DNA of 64,000 bases, from positions 1,240,001-1,304,000 of the forward strand of contig NZ_FOJA01000001.1 of assembly GCF_900110535.1 (NCBI RefSeq), given 5' to 3'. Below the pieces are notes generated by a model, which was not told the DNA's origin, did not search any database, and saw only the letters and a list, made by a program, of their open reading frames with translations. Shown here one piece after another: positions 56,658 to 64,000 of the stretch. The stretch is from Halobacterium jilantaiense (lineage in GTDB: Archaea; Halobacteriota; Halobacteria; Halobacteriales; Halobacteriaceae). The stretch's first letter is position 1. Every line of letters starts with the position of its first letter. The translations under genes and the position numbers were made by a program.

Positions 56658-57626
56658 ATGTTCGAGGAGATGGACGAGTCGGCGTTCCCCGAGTTCCTCG
56701 CGGCGTTCTGGGGGGAGAAGGGCTGGGACGCCTCCGTCACGCCGAACGACGACGGGACGTACCTCGTCGCCGGCGACAGGGACAACGGGAAACGCGGCCT
56801 CATCGGAGTCCGGCCGGCCGAGGACACGGAGGTCGACGCCTCCGAGGTGGAGGACTTCGCGGCGTTCTGCGAGCGGAAGGGCGTCGACGTCCGAGTGATG
56901 GCGACCCGCGGTCGATTCACGACGGGCGCGCGGAGCGCCGCGGACGCCGCCGACGTCCACCTCCTGGACCCGAACGAACTCGCGACGTCGGTCCGGGACG
57001 AGGACGCCGAACACCTCCTCGACGACTTCGAGACCGGCGGCGGCGGTGGTGGGCTGCTCGGCCGAATTCCGTCACTGCCGGTGTCCGTGCCGGCCGGTAT
57101 CCCCGTGGTGCCGATTCTGGTGGCGGCGCTGGTGGTGGTGGCGGCCGTGTTCGTCGGGCCGACACTGCTGGGTTCGGTTCCGTTCATCGGGAACGGTAGC
57201 GGCGGCGGTGCGAGCGGACCGGCCGTGACGGCGCTGTCGCTGTCCGACGCGAACCAGACGGTCGCCGACGTGACGTGGGACGTTCGCACGCAGACGGACC
57301 TGGGGAACTACTCGGCACCGTCCGGGAAGACGTTCATCGTCGTGCAACTGAACGTGTCGTCGACCGGGAACGGGGACGTGGATTTGCGCGACGAGCACTT
57401 CGCGCTGGCGGTCAACGACACGTTCCGGTCGGTGCAGTCGTTCGAGAACGAGAGCCGGTCGTTCCGGTCGGCCCAGTTGCCGACGCTGGTGTCGTCCGGA
57501 GAGTCGGCGCGCGCCGTCGTGGTGTTCGTGGCACCGGAGTCGTTCGACGGCGCGACGCTCGTGGAGACCTACGAGGGACCGGGGCTGCGCTTCGAGCGCG
57601 CGGACCTCGCGTTCGACGTGGCGTAG
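56658..57626 (+). CDS. membrane-anchored protein: Mrr-like nuclease-fold N-terminus, TM, DUF4352-like exterior
   Basis: 322 residues from ATG 56658 (GTG 56655 alternative). Residues about 1-110 look like a restriction-endonuclease-like (Mrr_cat) domain: FPEFLAAFWGEKGWDASVTP, YLVAGDRDNGKRGLIGVRP and VMATRGRFTTGARSAADAADV. The usual Asp ... Gln-x-Lys core is not intact (I-G-V-R instead of Q-x-K), so catalysis is doubtful. A Gly-rich linker and TM (VVPILVAALVVVAAVFVGPTL) follow, then a DUF4352-like beta domain (FIVVQLNVSSTGNGDVDL). Divided between cytoplasm and exterior; possibly a sensor. Confidence 0.72.
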   Translation: MFEEMDESAFPEFLAAFWGEKGWDASVTPNDDGTYLVAGDRDNGKRGLIGVRPAEDTEVDASEVEDFAAFCERKGVDVRVMATRGRFTTGARSAADAADVHLLDPNELATSVRDEDAEHLLDDFETGGGGGGLLGRIPSLPVSVPAGIPVVPILVAALVVVAAVFVGPTLLGSVPFIGNGSGGGASGPAVTALSLSDANQTVADVTWDVRTQTDLGNYSAPSGKTFIVVQLNVSSTGNGDVDLRDEHFALAVNDTFRSVQSFENESRSFRSAQLPTLVSSGESARAVVVFVAPESFDGATLVETYEGPGLRFERADLAFDVA

Positions 57627-57719
57627 TTCCGAAGTTCTTAACCCCGGCGGCGAAGTAGCGGTGAGTAACTCGCTGGCGGCGGGCTCCAGTGGGCTCCTGA
57701 ACACTCAGGACGGGATGTG

Positions 57720-57739
57720 ATTCTCGGGTGACCGAGAAT
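57720..57739 (+). ncRNA. hairpin in the L15e leader
   Basis: The arms ATTCTCGG and CCGAGAAT enclose GTGA, 28 nt before the rpl15e ATG. A second, smaller stem CCTGA-ACAC-TCAGG lies just upstream (about 57699-57712). If the TATA-like GTTCTTAACC near 57633-57642 is used, the leader is about 100 nt, long for a haloarchaeon, and holds both stems. It may be an autogenous control element or a small RNA; evidence is structural only. Confidence 0.4.
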
Positions 57740-57767
57740 TGAACCACGCAAGCGCCCGCGGACAACT

Positions 57768-58358
57768 ATGGCACGAAGCGTCTACTCTCACATCAAGGAA
57801 GCGTGGCGGGACCCGAGCGACGGGAAGCTCGCCGAGCTGCAGTGGCAGCGCAAGCAGGACTGGCGGAAGGAGGGCGCAATCGAGCGCGTCGACCACCCGA
57901 CCCGGCTGGACAAGGCCCGCGAACTGGGCTACAAGGCCAAGCAGGGCGTCGTGGTCGTGCGCGTGAGCGTCCGGAAGGGGACCGCCCGGAAGTCCCGCTT
58001 CAAGGCGGGTCGCCGCACGAAGCGGCAGGGTGTCAACCGCATCGGTCGCGCGAAGAACCTCCAGCGCATCGCCGAGGAGCGCGCGAGCCGGAAGTACGTG
58101 AACCTCCGCACCCTGAACTCCTACTGGGTCGGGGAAGACGGCTCGCAGAAGTGGTTCGAAGTGATTCTGCTGGACCCCGAGCACGGCGCAATCCAGAACG
58201 ACGACAGCCTGAACTGGATCTGCGACGAGTCCCAGAAGAACCGCGCGTTCCGCGGGAAGACGAGCGCGGGCCAGCGCGGTCGCGGCCTCCAGAACCGCGG
58301 GAAGGGCACGGAGCACGTGCGTCCGTCCTCGAACGCGGGCAAGCGCCGCAAGTCGTAA
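57768..58358 (+). CDS. rpl15e: 50S ribosomal protein L15e
   Basis: 196 residues. The N-terminus MARSVYSHIKEAWRDPSDGK, the basic middle (RKSRFKAGRRTKRQGVNRIG) and the C-terminal RGRGLQNRGKGTEHVRPSSN are unmistakable L15e (eL15). It binds 23S rRNA and is essential. Length is typical (about 190-200). The tail GKRRKS is basic. Monocistronic, with a structured leader. Confidence 0.97.
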   Translation: MARSVYSHIKEAWRDPSDGKLAELQWQRKQDWRKEGAIERVDHPTRLDKARELGYKAKQGVVVVRVSVRKGTARKSRFKAGRRTKRQGVNRIGRAKNLQRIAEERASRKYVNLRTLNSYWVGEDGSQKWFEVILLDPEHGAIQNDDSLNWICDESQKNRAFRGKTSAGQRGRGLQNRGKGTEHVRPSSNAGKRRKS

Positions 58359-58482
58359 CCACCGATTCTCTTCCGTTTTCTCCGACTGCGTAGCGACAGC
58401 GCCGCGGGCCGGCGGCGTGGTCGCATCGGTTCGTCCTCCACGGCCGTGTGCGGCGGTGAGCGCGGAGCGTGGCGCTCGCGGC

Positions 58483-58877
<395 letters not shown>

Positions 58878-58879
58878 CG

Positions 58880-59734
58880 ATGCGGACAGTCACACTCACG
58901 AAGGGCGTCCCGGACTTCCGAGAGGGGCAGGTGTCCTTCGACGAGGACGGCCACCTCGAACGCGGGGACACACCGACCGTGATGAACCCGAACGACGAGC
59001 CCGCGCTCCGGGCGGCCCTCCAGACGAAAGTCCGGCACGGCGGCACGGCGAGCGTGATGAGCATGGGGCCGCCGGGCTACGGTGACGTGCTCCGAGAGGC
59101 GATGGAGACGGTGTACGCCGACGACCTCTACCTGCTGTCGGACCGCGAGATGGCGGCCGCCGACACGTGGGCGACCGCCATCACTGTCGCGACCGGCATC
59201 CGCCGGCTGGACGAACGGCCCGACCTCGCGTTCGCGGGGTTCAAGACCGCCGACGGGGAGACCGGGCACACCGGCCCGCAGACGGCGTGGTGTCTCGGCT
59301 GGCCGCTGGTCACGCACGTCGTCGCGCTCGACGTCGACACCGACGAGGGGGTGCTCCGGGCGAAGCGCCTCGTCGCGGGCGACGTGGACGAGATAGAGAC
59401 CGTCGAGGCACCGCTGCCCGCGTTCGTCGTCACCGACCCCGAGTTCGACCCGTCGTATCGGCGCGCCGAACACCGGCTGACGCACAAAGACCGCCGCGAG
59501 GAGACGCGGGGGCGGGCGGAAGACCACGAGGAACACATGACGGTCTGGGACCACGCGGACCTCAACCTCGACCCGTACTTCATCGGGCTGGACGGCTCGC
59601 CGACCATCGTCTCGGGCGTCGACCCGATTCCGAAGGCACCCGCCGAGCGGGACGCCACGGTGGTCGACCCGGCGGACGCCGACGAGATGGGCGCGGTCGT
59701 GGACGAGATGGCGCGGTTCGCGGGGGGTGACTAG
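58880..59734 (+). CDS. etfB: electron transfer flavoprotein beta subunit (EtfB/FixA)
   Basis: 284 residues from ATG 58880. The ETF-beta core shows VMNPNDEPALRAALQ, GTASVMSMGPPGYGDVLREAM and VYADDLYLLSDREMAAADTWATA, and then GETGHTGPQTAWCLGWPLVTHV. A C-terminal extension (VTDPEFDPSYRRAEHRLTHKDRR onward) is haloarchaeal. Together with EtfA it carries AMP/FAD and moves electrons between dehydrogenases and the quinone reductase. The DPSYRRA stretch is the recognition-loop region. Adjacent genes make a complete chain. Confidence 0.92.
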   Translation: MRTVTLTKGVPDFREGQVSFDEDGHLERGDTPTVMNPNDEPALRAALQTKVRHGGTASVMSMGPPGYGDVLREAMETVYADDLYLLSDREMAAADTWATAITVATGIRRLDERPDLAFAGFKTADGETGHTGPQTAWCLGWPLVTHVVALDVDTDEGVLRAKRLVAGDVDEIETVEAPLPAFVVTDPEFDPSYRRAEHRLTHKDRREETRGRAEDHEEHMTVWDHADLNLDPYFIGLDGSPTIVSGVDPIPKAPAERDATVVDPADADEMGAVVDEMARFAGGD

Positions 59735-59736
59735 CG

Positions 59737-61392
59737 GTGGCGCTCGACCCCGGCGAGTACGACATCTCGGAGCTCGGCCCCGCAATTCAGGGCGTCGAGA
59801 ACGTCGACGAGCTGGAGGCGATTCTGGAGGCGGAGAAGGCGGGCGAGGACCGGGTCGGCGCGAAACGGCTCGTCGAATCCCGCATCGAGAAGTTCCGCGA
59901 GGACGGCGACGGCGGCGACGGCGGCTTCGACCCGTCGGAGATGAGCCCCGCCGACATCGCGAACGCGCTACAGGACGTCGACAGCGTGGAGCGGCTACAG
60001 GAGATACGCGAACTGGAGGAGGACGCCGAGGACCGCGACAACGTCCTCCGACTCGTGGACAAGCGCATCGACTCGATTCAGGGCAGCGACGAGCAGACGG
60101 TCGTGGAGCGCGACCCGCCCGAGGAGCGCCACCCGGACCTCGACCACCCGACCGCCGACAAGCAGTACGTCGAGGACCTGGCGGACGGCACCTACCGCGA
60201 CATGTGGGTGTACTGCGAGACGACCGACGGCGAACTGCTGGACGTCTCCCGGGAGATGCTCGGGAAGGCGCGCCGGCTGATGGACGGCTACAACGACGAG
60301 TACGGGCGAGACGAGCGCGTCGTCGGCGTGCTGCTCGGCGACGGCGTCGCTGACCTCACTGACGAGGTGGTCGCACTCGGTGCGGACGTGGTGGTCTATC
60401 AGGAGGACGCCGAACTCGGACGGTTCCGGCACCAGCCGTACACGGAACTGTTCTCGGGGCTGGCCCGGGCGGGCGGGGAGTTAGACGATGAACCGGACGC
60501 CGGGGACTCGTCGTGGCGGGACTACGACGAGCCCCGGTACGTGTTGTTCCCGGCGACGAACAACGGCCGGGACCTCTCGGCGCTCGTGCAGGCCGAACTC
60601 GACTCCGGGCTCGCCTCGGACTGCTCGGGGCTGTACATCGACGACACGGTCGTCTCGAACCCGGCGAAGACCGGACGGGAGGGCGACAAGCGCGAGTTCG
60701 AGGCCGTCCTCCACATGAAGCGCCCGGACTTCTCGGGATTCGAGTACTCGACCATCCTCTGCCTGGACAACCCCACGCGGGAGTTCCACCCGCAGGCGGC
60801 GTCGGTGATTCCGGGGAGTTTCGAGGCACCGGAGCCCGACCCCAGCCGCGAGGGCGAGACCTACGAGTACGACTTCGACCTCCCCGAGGAGTGGTTCGGC
60901 GTCGAGGTCACCGAACACGACGAACTCGACTCGGGCGTCGACCTCACCGGCCACGACGTCGTGGTGGCGCTCGGCCGGGGCATCGGCGACGACCCCACCG
61001 AGGGGATGGAACTCGGCCTCGAACTCACGGACGCCTTCGCGGACGCCGCGCTCGGCATCACGCGGGGCATCGTCACGTCCTCGTACGACTTCGACGGCCA
61101 CGTCGAGCAGTACGCCGCCGAGGAGCGCCAGATCGGCGAGACCGGCCAGGTCGTCGAACCGAAGCTGTACGTCGCGGCGGGCATCAGCGGTGCCGTCCAG
61201 CACAAGGTCGGGATGGACGAGTCCGACACCATCGTCGCCGTGAACACGGACCCGGACGCCGACATCCGGGACTTCTCGGACTACTACGTCCGGGGCGACC
61301 TCTTCGAGGTGTTGCCGGCGCTCACCGAGGCCCTGGAGTCCGGCGAGCTGGACGAAGCCGCCCTCACTGCCGGAGGTGTCGGCGATGACTGA
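59737..61392 (+). CDS. etfA: electron transfer flavoprotein alpha subunit with duplicated N-terminal helical extension
   Basis: 551 residues from GTG 59737, 2 nt after etfB. The ETF-alpha core begins near MWVYCETTDGELLDVSREML (about residue 155) and ends with the FAD-binding region LYVAAGISGAVQHKVGMDE and IVAVNTDPDADI. The N-terminal 150 residues hold two related helical repeats (about 8-56 and 69-117) with patterns like VENVDELEAILEAEKAGEDR and VDSVERLQEIRELEEDAEDR. Bacterial EtfA has about 310 residues, so this is much longer. The extension's role is unknown. Confidence 0.9.
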   Translation: MALDPGEYDISELGPAIQGVENVDELEAILEAEKAGEDRVGAKRLVESRIEKFREDGDGGDGGFDPSEMSPADIANALQDVDSVERLQEIRELEEDAEDRDNVLRLVDKRIDSIQGSDEQTVVERDPPEERHPDLDHPTADKQYVEDLADGTYRDMWVYCETTDGELLDVSREMLGKARRLMDGYNDEYGRDERVVGVLLGDGVADLTDEVVALGADVVVYQEDAELGRFRHQPYTELFSGLARAGGELDDEPDAGDSSWRDYDEPRYVLFPATNNGRDLSALVQAELDSGLASDCSGLYIDDTVVSNPAKTGREGDKREFEAVLHMKRPDFSGFEYSTILCLDNPTREFHPQAASVIPGSFEAPEPDPSREGETYEYDFDLPEEWFGVEVTEHDELDSGVDLTGHDVVVALGRGIGDDPTEGMELGLELTDAFADAALGITRGIVTSSYDFDGHVEQYAAEERQIGETGQVVEPKLYVAAGISGAVQHKVGMDESDTIVAVNTDPDADIRDFSDYYVRGDLFEVLPALTEALESGELDEAALTAGGVGDD

Positions 61393-63046
61393 ACACGAGC
61401 ACTACGAGGCCGTCGTCGTCGGCGCGGGACCGGGCGGCGCGGCGGCGGCGGCGACGCTGGCGGCCAACGACGTGGAGACGCTCGTCCTGGAGCGCGGCGT
61501 CGACGCCGGCGCGAAGAACGTCAGCGGCGGCCTGCTGTTCGCCGAGGCGGACGCGCCCTACACGATGGACGACCTGTTCCCCGACTTCCGCGAGGAAGCC
61601 ACGGAGCGCCCGGTGACGGAGTCGTACATCCACAACGTCGCCGGCGACCGGGTCCACACCATCGACCTGGAGGGCGTCCACACGAAGGGGACTGCGTGGT
61701 GTGACGCCGTGCTCCGACGGAAGATGGACTCGTGGCTCGCCGAGCGCGTCCACGAGATGACGCGAGAGACCGGTGGCGGCCTCCTCACCGAGGTCCGGGT
61801 GAACGGGCTCCTGCGAGAAGCCGGCGAAATCGTGGGCGTGACCTGCGACGAACTCGACCCCATCCGGGCGGACGTCGTGATTGCCGCGGACGGCGTGAAC
61901 TCCGAGCTGGCGCGGGACGCCGGCCTGATGGACTGGGACGACGCCGGCGACTACTTCCAGGGCGTGAAGGCCGTCGTCGACCTGCCCGAGGGCGCGGTCG
62001 AGGAGCGCTTCGACGTGAGCGAGGACGAGGGGGCGTCGCACCTGTTCGCGGGCGACCTCTTCGACGGCGTCCGGGGCGGGGGCTTCCTCTACACGAACGA
62101 GGACACGCTCTCGGTCGGGACGGTGTTCCACCTGGACTCGCTGGCCGACGAGCGCGCCGAACCCCACGAGCTACTGAACAGGCTGCTGACGCACCCGCTG
62201 CTCGCGCAGTGGCTGGACGGCGACGACGACGAGGTCGAGTACTCGGCGAAGCTCGTGCCGGACTCGAAGCACATGGCCCACCCCGCGCCCCACGAGGACC
62301 GGCTGCTGCTGGTCGGGGACGCCGCGGGTCAGATGCAGGCCCAGGGCCCCATCATCAAGGGGATGAACCACGCCGTGTCCGCGGGCGGGCTCGCCGCGGA
62401 GGCGTTCGTCACCTCGCGGACGCGCGGGAACGCGACCGCGGGCGAACTCTACGAGCAGAAGCTCCGCGAGGAGGGCGTGATGGACGACCTGCGGCCCGCG
62501 CGCTACCGGGCGTCCAGCGCCGTCACCGAGCACGAGACCGTCGAGCAGGTGACCGAGGCGCTCGTGGACTCGCCGCTCGGCCGGCTGGGCGTCCGGGCGC
62601 TGGCGGGGACCGTCGAGCGGCTGTTCAACTCCCCGTTCGTGCTCGGCACAATCCCGGACACGAAGACCTCCTACGTGACGGTTCCGACCGTGCTCGCGGA
62701 GGAGCTCGGCGAGCGCGTCACCGGCGAGTCCGACGTGGAGCCGCCGAGTCTCGCCGACCGCATCGGCGACCTGACCTACGATACGGACGTCGGGAGCGCG
62801 CACATCGAGGTCCGCGACGAGTCCTACGCGGCCAGCGGCGCGGCCGTGACGGCGTGTCCCGTGAGCGCCGAGGACTTCGGCGGCGGCTGCTATCGCTCGG
62901 AGACCGTCAAGTCCAACGGCGACGAGGAACGCGTCGTGAGCCTCGACACCCAGCCCTGCGTGGAGTGCGGGACGTGTGCGGTCGTCGCGGACACCGACTG
63001 GGAGCACCCGCGCGGCGGGAAGGGCGTGGAGTTCCGGGAGGGATGA
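61385..63046 (+). CDS. fixC: FixC-FixX fusion (ETF:quinone oxidoreductase-like)
   Basis: 553 residues from ATG 61385, overlapping etfA by 8 nt. FAD Rossmann motif VVVGAGPGGAAAAAT at about 9-23, catalytic-like GDAAGQMQAQGPIIKGMNHAVSAG, and a C-terminal FixX-type 4Fe-4S domain with TACPV and CVECGTC (Cys, then Cys-x2-Cys-x2-Cys), ending WEHPRGGKGVEFREG. In rhizobia and most bacteria FixC and FixX are separate; here they are one polypeptide, as in mitochondrial ETF-QO. It passes electrons from ETF to the membrane quinone pool. Confidence 0.93.
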   Translation: MTEHEHYEAVVVGAGPGGAAAAATLAANDVETLVLERGVDAGAKNVSGGLLFAEADAPYTMDDLFPDFREEATERPVTESYIHNVAGDRVHTIDLEGVHTKGTAWCDAVLRRKMDSWLAERVHEMTRETGGGLLTEVRVNGLLREAGEIVGVTCDELDPIRADVVIAADGVNSELARDAGLMDWDDAGDYFQGVKAVVDLPEGAVEERFDVSEDEGASHLFAGDLFDGVRGGGFLYTNEDTLSVGTVFHLDSLADERAEPHELLNRLLTHPLLAQWLDGDDDEVEYSAKLVPDSKHMAHPAPHEDRLLLVGDAAGQMQAQGPIIKGMNHAVSAGGLAAEAFVTSRTRGNATAGELYEQKLREEGVMDDLRPARYRASSAVTEHETVEQVTEALVDSPLGRLGVRALAGTVERLFNSPFVLGTIPDTKTSYVTVPTVLAEELGERVTGESDVEPPSLADRIGDLTYDTDVGSAHIEVRDESYAASGAAVTACPVSAEDFGGGCYRSETVKSNGDEERVVSLDTQPCVECGTCAVVADTDWEHPRGGKGVEFREG

Positions 63047-63450
63047 CCGCAGACGGCGCGGGCACCGAGTCGGGCGAGCGGTCCGCGTACTGGGAGCGCG
63101 TGCGGGAGTTGGCTGCGCGCGCGGAGCGCGACCGGGCGGGCTTCGCGCCGCCGCCCGACCCGCCGGACGAGTCGCAGGCGATGCGCTACCTCCGGACGGG
63201 CGTCGGCCCCGCGGTTTCCGTCTACGTAGAGGGGCGCACCGGCGGCGACCTGGCGGCGTTCAGCGAGACGGAGGTGTCGCTGCTGGAGGACGCCGTCCGG
63301 ACGTGGCTCGGGCTGTACGCGCGCTGCTACGGCGTCGAGCGGGACGTCGACGTTTCGCTCCGGCAGGCCGCCGAGGTGCTCGTCGACACCCGGAACGTCG
63401 CGGACACGGCGGCGCTGCTGACACGCGTCCCCGAAAGCGGGTCGCGTTAA
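63043..63450 (+). CDS. small acidic protein of unknown function after fixCX
   Basis: 135 residues from ATG 63043 in an ATGA overlap with fixC. Soluble. The central part (MRYLRTGVGPAVSVYVEGRTGG) precedes two predicted helices (SETEVSLLEDAVRTWLGLYARCYGVE and VSLRQAAEVLVDTRNVADTAALLT). No family recognised. The coupling to fixCX suggests a helper in the electron-transfer chain or an assembly factor; not testable from sequence. Confidence 0.7.
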   Translation: MTADGAGTESGERSAYWERVRELAARAERDRAGFAPPPDPPDESQAMRYLRTGVGPAVSVYVEGRTGGDLAAFSETEVSLLEDAVRTWLGLYARCYGVERDVDVSLRQAAEVLVDTRNVADTAALLTRVPESGSR

Positions 63451-63493
63451 CATTTGACAAAAGACTAAGTACTCGCGTTTTGTATGAACAATT

Positions 63494-64000
63494 ATGATGG
63501 ATACCGAGCGCCGCCTGGAGTTCGGCCACGACGACCGCGAGCAGGTGTACAACTACGTAGAGCGCCACGGCGAGTGTTCGTTCGACGACCTCGAGTCGAG
63601 TCTCAGAATCGACCCGCGAGGCATCAGACACCACGTCGCAATCCTGCGACGCGACGGCTACCTCACAGTCGAGGACGACACCGTCGCCGTCGCGTTCGAC
63701 GACGCGGCGGCCGAGGAACACCGCGCGGACGACGTCGAGTTCGTCGTCCGGCCCGCCCGCCAGTCCGACCTCGCCGGGCTGGTGGGGGCGATTCGTCAGG
63801 TCGCCGACGACGGCAGCTACATCGAGGCGGAGTCGGTCGCCGACGTCGTCGACCACGAGGACGTGCTGCTGCGGCACAACGAGGTCGAGGAGCGCATGTT
63901 CTTCGTCGCCACCGTCGGCGAGGACGTGGTCGGGTGGGTCCACCTCGCCGGCTCCGAACTGGAGAAACTCGCGCACACAGCGAAGCTCACGGTCGGCGTC
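63494..64000 (+). CDS. GNAT acetyltransferase with N-terminal winged-helix domain, 3'-truncated
   Basis: Starts at ATG 63494 (the second ATG 63497 is possible) and continues past the window end; 169 residues visible. The first 65 residues look like a winged-helix HTH (QVYNYVERHGECSFDDLESSLRIDPRGIRHHVAILRRDGYL). From about residue 80 (DVEFVVRPARQSDLAGLVGAIRQV) a GNAT domain begins, with the MFFVATVGEDVVGWVHLAG core, and the sequence stops in its second half. The gap 63451-63493 carries ACAAAA and TTTTGT arms at 63457-63483 that could be a binding site. Confidence 0.8.
   Translation, partial: MMDTERRLEFGHDDREQVYNYVERHGECSFDDLESSLRIDPRGIRHHVAILRRDGYLTVEDDTVAVAFDDAAAEEHRADDVEFVVRPARQSDLAGLVGAIRQVADDGSYIEAESVADVVDHEDVLLRHNEVEERMFFVATVGEDVVGWVHLAGSELEKLAHTAKLTVGV

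Noticed and set aside
56658-57626. Calling the Mrr-like protein a restriction enzyme of a defence system
   Set aside because: No methyltransferase, specificity subunit or other defence gene is nearby, the catalytic core looks broken and the protein spans the membrane.

Overview
The window is chromosomal DNA of a halophilic archaeon (class Halobacteria), very probably Halobacterium or a close relative. The evidence is GC-rich DNA with G/C at most wobble positions, strongly acidic proteins, many leaderless genes with a TATA-like box about 25-30 nt before the start codon, Tat-type lipoprotein signals, archaeal information-processing genes (L37Ae, RpoP, Pcc1, prefoldin beta, L15e, Rio2, NcsA), the haloarchaeal cell-division block cdrL-cdrS-ftsZ2, and a halorhodopsin whose helix-C and helix-G residues match the Halobacterium chloride pump. 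No insertion sequence, CRISPR array, prophage or plasmid replication gene was seen, so this looks like core chromosome.

Layout: 0-3.5 kb, truD (5' end outside the window), a DUF2103 zinc protein and the information-processing row rpl37ae-rpoP-pcc1-prefoldin beta-DUF3194. 3.5-9.2 kb, housekeeping genes on both strands (MBL hydrolase, DUF2070 membrane protein, GuaA amidotransferase, HNH-like protein, DUF192, HtrA-like protease) and tRNA-Ser(CGA). 9.3-25.4 kb, a large envelope region: MoxR ATPase; a leftward DUF4129-DUF4129-DUF7269-like-DUF58-small membrane protein operon; and, divergent from it, a rightward pilus/secretion operon (PilB-type ATPase, double TadC-like membrane platform, five overlapping single-span proteins) followed by a 975-residue FG-GAP surface protein. 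25.4-28.4 kb, a MinD-like operon, a UbiA prenyltransferase and tRNA-Tyr(GUA). 28.5-30.7 kb, cdrL-cdrS-ftsZ2. 30.7-42.4 kb, ncsA, a PhnCDE-type importer, an HD hydrolase, a Zn/Mn-type ABC importer, an MFS transporter and a nucleotidyltransferase-like protein. 42.5-48.2 kb, two tandem M29 aminopeptidases, a methyltransferase, endonuclease IV, a peroxiredoxin and a lipoate-ligase-like protein. 48.3-54.3 kb, halorhodopsin, a PAS histidine kinase, Rio2 and a tungstate/molybdate-type importer. 54.4-57.6 kb, a 2Fe-2S ferredoxin, a surface glycoprotein-like protein and a membrane-anchored Mrr-like protein. 57.7-64 kb, L15e, then an electron-transfer operon (Zfx-like ferredoxin, EtfB, EtfA, FixC-FixX fusion) and a truncated GNAT acetyltransferase.

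The most suggestive region for an under-described system is 9.3-25.4 kb. A secretion ATPase and platform are translationally coupled to five small proteins, four of which carry an Arg-(Ala/Gly)-Gln motif before the N-terminal hydrophobic segment, back to back with a MoxR/DUF58/DUF4129 envelope module. The second is the division locus, where inverted GTAAGAC motifs between cdrL and cdrS look like the operator of the ribbon-helix-helix regulators, and a 15-nt repeat flanks the block. All family assignments are from reading motifs by eye; DUF numbers are from memory and were not checked against a database.
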